Below, piece by piece: positions 6,735 through 8,058 of a stretch of 8,058 bases of DNA (positions are counted from its first letter, which is position 1; each line of letters starts with the position of its first letter). Source of the stretch: Candidatus Omnitrophota bacterium (GTDB lineage Bacteria; Omnitrophota; Gorgyraeia; Zapsychrales; Zapsychraceae); the NCBI GenBank assembly GCA_020430005.1, contig JAGQKQ010000078.1, forward strand, positions 1 to 8,058. The letters run 5' to 3'. Position numbers and translations under genes: made by a program. The notes below the pieces were generated by a model. The model ran no database searches. It was not told the origin of the DNA and was given only the letters and a program-made list of their open reading frames with translations.

Positions 6735-7172
6735 TTAGTTAAAGTAATGCGAACAACCCGAAGCAGTGGAATCTGTACACGTTGGACAGGTCCCTGAAGC
6801 ACAATGCGGTTCTGGTTCTCCATCATGAATATGCAGAGACCACGTCCCTCCATAGGCGGCGGTACAGACATTAGTGTCGGCCACAACCGGTCCCGGTGTG
6901 CAGGAATAAGTTAAATTATCGTTGGCAATAATACCCAAATTAAGCTGATTATTGATATCCGGCAGATCCCATACTCCCACATCTGTTGTCTGGGTAATAG
7001 AACGCCACATAGGTATTGCTTCCCCAATATGCGCCAAATTAAAAGCAGCGTCTTTTTCGGCCGCCCGTTCCAACGATTTACTATAATTGGGCAGAGCAAA
7101 TCCGACAATAATCCCCAAAAGAATCACCACAATAATCAACTCTGTAAGCGTAAAAGCTGTCCTGCTTTTCAT
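6735..7172 (-). CDS. Type IV pilin-like protein with Cys/His-rich C-terminal tail
   Basis: The 145-residue protein begins MKSRTA followed by FTLTELIIVVILLGIIVGFA, the class III prepilin motif. Processing would fall after Ala6, giving Phe at +1 and Glu at +5. The -1 residue is Ala, not the usual Gly, which is tolerated in some pseudopilins. The N-terminal hydrophobic helix leads into an alpha-helix at about 30-60 and then a short, strand-poor region. Six Cys residues lie at 91, 103, 124, 129, 132 and 140, with His at 114, 116, 123 and 142. These could form disulphides or a metal site. It lacks the full pilin beta-sheet length, so it may be a minor pilin or T2SS-type pseudopilin; no assembly genes are in the window. 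An AAGGTG site lies 5 bases before the ATG, and the gene has its own promoter at 7190-7198. Confidence 0.85.
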   Translation of the reverse strand: MKSRTAFTLTELIIVVILLGIIVGFALPNYSKSLERAAEKDAAFNLAHIGEAIPMWRSITQTTDVGVWDLPDINNQLNLGIIANDNLTYSCTPGPVVADTNVCTAAYGGTWSLHIHDGEPEPHCASGTCPTCTDSTASGCSHYFN

Positions 7173-7189
7173 ATTTTCACCTTAACCCA

Positions 7190-7198
7190 AGTATACCA
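7190..7198 (-). promoter_or_regulatory. Extended -10 promoter of the pilin-like gene
   Basis: The minus strand reads TGG-TATACT, the TGn extended -10 with a good hexamer at 7195-7190. No -35 resembling TTGACA is found 17-18 bases upstream, which is usual for extended -10 promoters. The predicted start near 7183 leaves only about 11 nt before the ATG at 7172. It lies in the 31 bp gap after the aldehyde dehydrogenase stop codon. Confidence 0.55.
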
Positions 7199-7203
7199 CA
7201 GAT

Positions 7204-8058
7204 TTAAGCCACATACACTGTTTTAATATTTACAAATTCCCTGATCCCCAGGTAGGACAGCTCGCGTCCGTATCCAGACTCTTTGATTCCTCCAAAGGGC
7301 AATCGAGGGTCCGATTTCACAAAGGTATTTACAAAGGAACACCCCGCCTCCAGGCGTCTGGACGCGATCTCCTCACCAAGGGCTGTATTTTGGGTAAACA
7401 CAGCGGAACCTAATCCGTAAATAGAATCGTTCGCGATTTTTAAGGCATCTTCGGTATCCTTGGCCGAAATAATGGACGCCACCGGACCGAACATTTCCTC
7501 ATCATAGGCCGGCATTCCCTTTTTGACATTGGTTAAAACCGTTGCCGGATAAAAAGCACCTTTATGATCCGGAAGTTCTCCTCCCACTAAACATCGGGCT
7601 CCCTTTTTGATACTATCCTGAACCTGCCGGTGCAATTCATCCCGCAAATCATGACGAGCCATGGCTCCAAGAACAGTGGCCTCTTCAGTTGGATCTCCGA
7701 TTTGATAGGATTTCATATTCTCAACAAAAAGTTTTTCGAACTGCTCTCTGACAGATTCGACAACGATAAAACGCTTCGCCGCCACACAACTTTGCCCGCC
7801 ATTAATCATCCGCGAGGTTACACACGTTTGGGCCGCCTTTTCCAAATCGGCGTCCTCTAAAATAAGATAAGGATCACTGCCGCCCAACTCTAAAACAACC
7901 TTCTTTAAATAAGCTCCGGCTTTCGCGCCGACGGCCTTTCCCGCCCGTGTGCTTCCCGTTAAAGTGACTGCTTTAACAAGGGGATTTTCGATCACACGTG
8001 CCACATTTTCGTTTTCCAAAATCACCGTCCGAAAAACATTATCCGGAAAGCCGGCCTT
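7204..8058 (-). CDS. Succinate-semialdehyde-type aldehyde dehydrogenase, 5' end outside the window
   Basis: The reading frame stays open to the right edge (11 codons beyond the GTG at 8025, reading KAGFPDNVFRT), so the gene begins outside the window; the GTG is internal. About 284 residues remain of a usual length near 455-480, covering the later cofactor-domain part and the catalytic domain. Counted from the GTG as residue 1, Glu46 lies in LELGGSDPYLILEDADL and the catalytic Cys80 in GGQSCVAAKRF. Later motifs fit NAD(P)-linked Sad/YneI-type succinate-semialdehyde dehydrogenases: MARHDLRDELHRQV, FGPVASI and FGGIKESGYGRELS. The enzyme would oxidise a semialdehyde such as succinate semialdehyde to the acid in the cytoplasm. 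The exact substrate cannot be fixed from the fragment. The downstream pilin-like gene starts 31 bp later and has its own promoter; the functions look unrelated. Confidence 0.9.
   Translation of the reverse strand, partial: KAGFPDNVFRTVILENENVARVIENPLVKAVTLTGSTRAGKAVGAKAGAYLKKVVLELGGSDPYLILEDADLEKAAQTCVTSRMINGGQSCVAAKRFIVVESVREQFEKLFVENMKSYQIGDPTEEATVLGAMARHDLRDELHRQVQDSIKKGARCLVGGELPDHKGAFYPATVLTNVKKGMPAYDEEMFGPVASIISAKDTEDALKIANDSIYGLGSAVFTQNTALGEEIASRRLEAGCSFVNTFVKSDPRLPFGGIKESGYGRELSYLGIREFVNIKTVYVA

Noticed and set aside
7204..8025. Start of the aldehyde dehydrogenase at GTG 8025
   Set aside because: The in-frame upstream codons read KAGFPDNVFRT, a conserved aldehyde dehydrogenase segment, so the gene continues beyond the window.

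Overview
The window looks like part of a Gram-negative, diderm bacterial chromosome with moderate to low GC. It carries ExbB/ExbD-type proton channel genes, an outer-membrane-type small lipoprotein, signal peptides and a type IV pilin-like protein. Three features recall deep-branching diderms of the PVC/Omnitrophota kind: an ExbB with its own signal peptide, a very long TPR protein beside ExbBD, and an isolated pilin-like gene with a Cys-rich tail. This placement is an impression from gene style, not a proven assignment. There are no rRNA, tRNA, CRISPR, IS or phage features.

Layout. The left edge (1-535, + strand) holds the 3' part of a secreted transglutaminase-like cysteine protein. It runs convergently into everything else, which is on the minus strand, and a small hairpin at 525-542 probably ends transcription from both sides. 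From right to left, 8058-7204 is the 3' part of a succinate-semialdehyde-type aldehyde dehydrogenase. Next, 7172-6735 is a pilin-like protein with its own extended -10 promoter. A 138 bp gap follows, with a near-consensus sigma70 promoter at 6683-6655. Then comes a tightly packed cluster: exbB-like (6596-5838), exbD-like (5834-5415), a 791-residue TPR protein (5409-3034) and a membrane-anchored VWA protein (3032-1380). After 29 bp follow a YjdF/DUF2238-like membrane protein (1350-712) and, overlapping it by ATGA, a 57-residue entericidin-like lipoprotein (715-542).

The central biological point is the four-gene cluster. ExbB and ExbD would form a proton-driven motor in the inner membrane. The VWA protein has a TonB-like N-terminal anchor (Ser15 and His19 spaced as in the TonB SH motif) and a long charged periplasmic spacer. 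Where TonB would carry its C-terminal domain it has a VWA domain with an intact metal site and an inter-alpha-trypsin-type C-terminal tail. The TPR protein sits between motor and transducer as a periplasmic scaffold, roughly where CpoB belongs in the Tol-Pal system. The inference is a Ton/Tol-like energy transduction system whose output is a metal-dependent VWA adhesion module. This is the best candidate for an undescribed system here.
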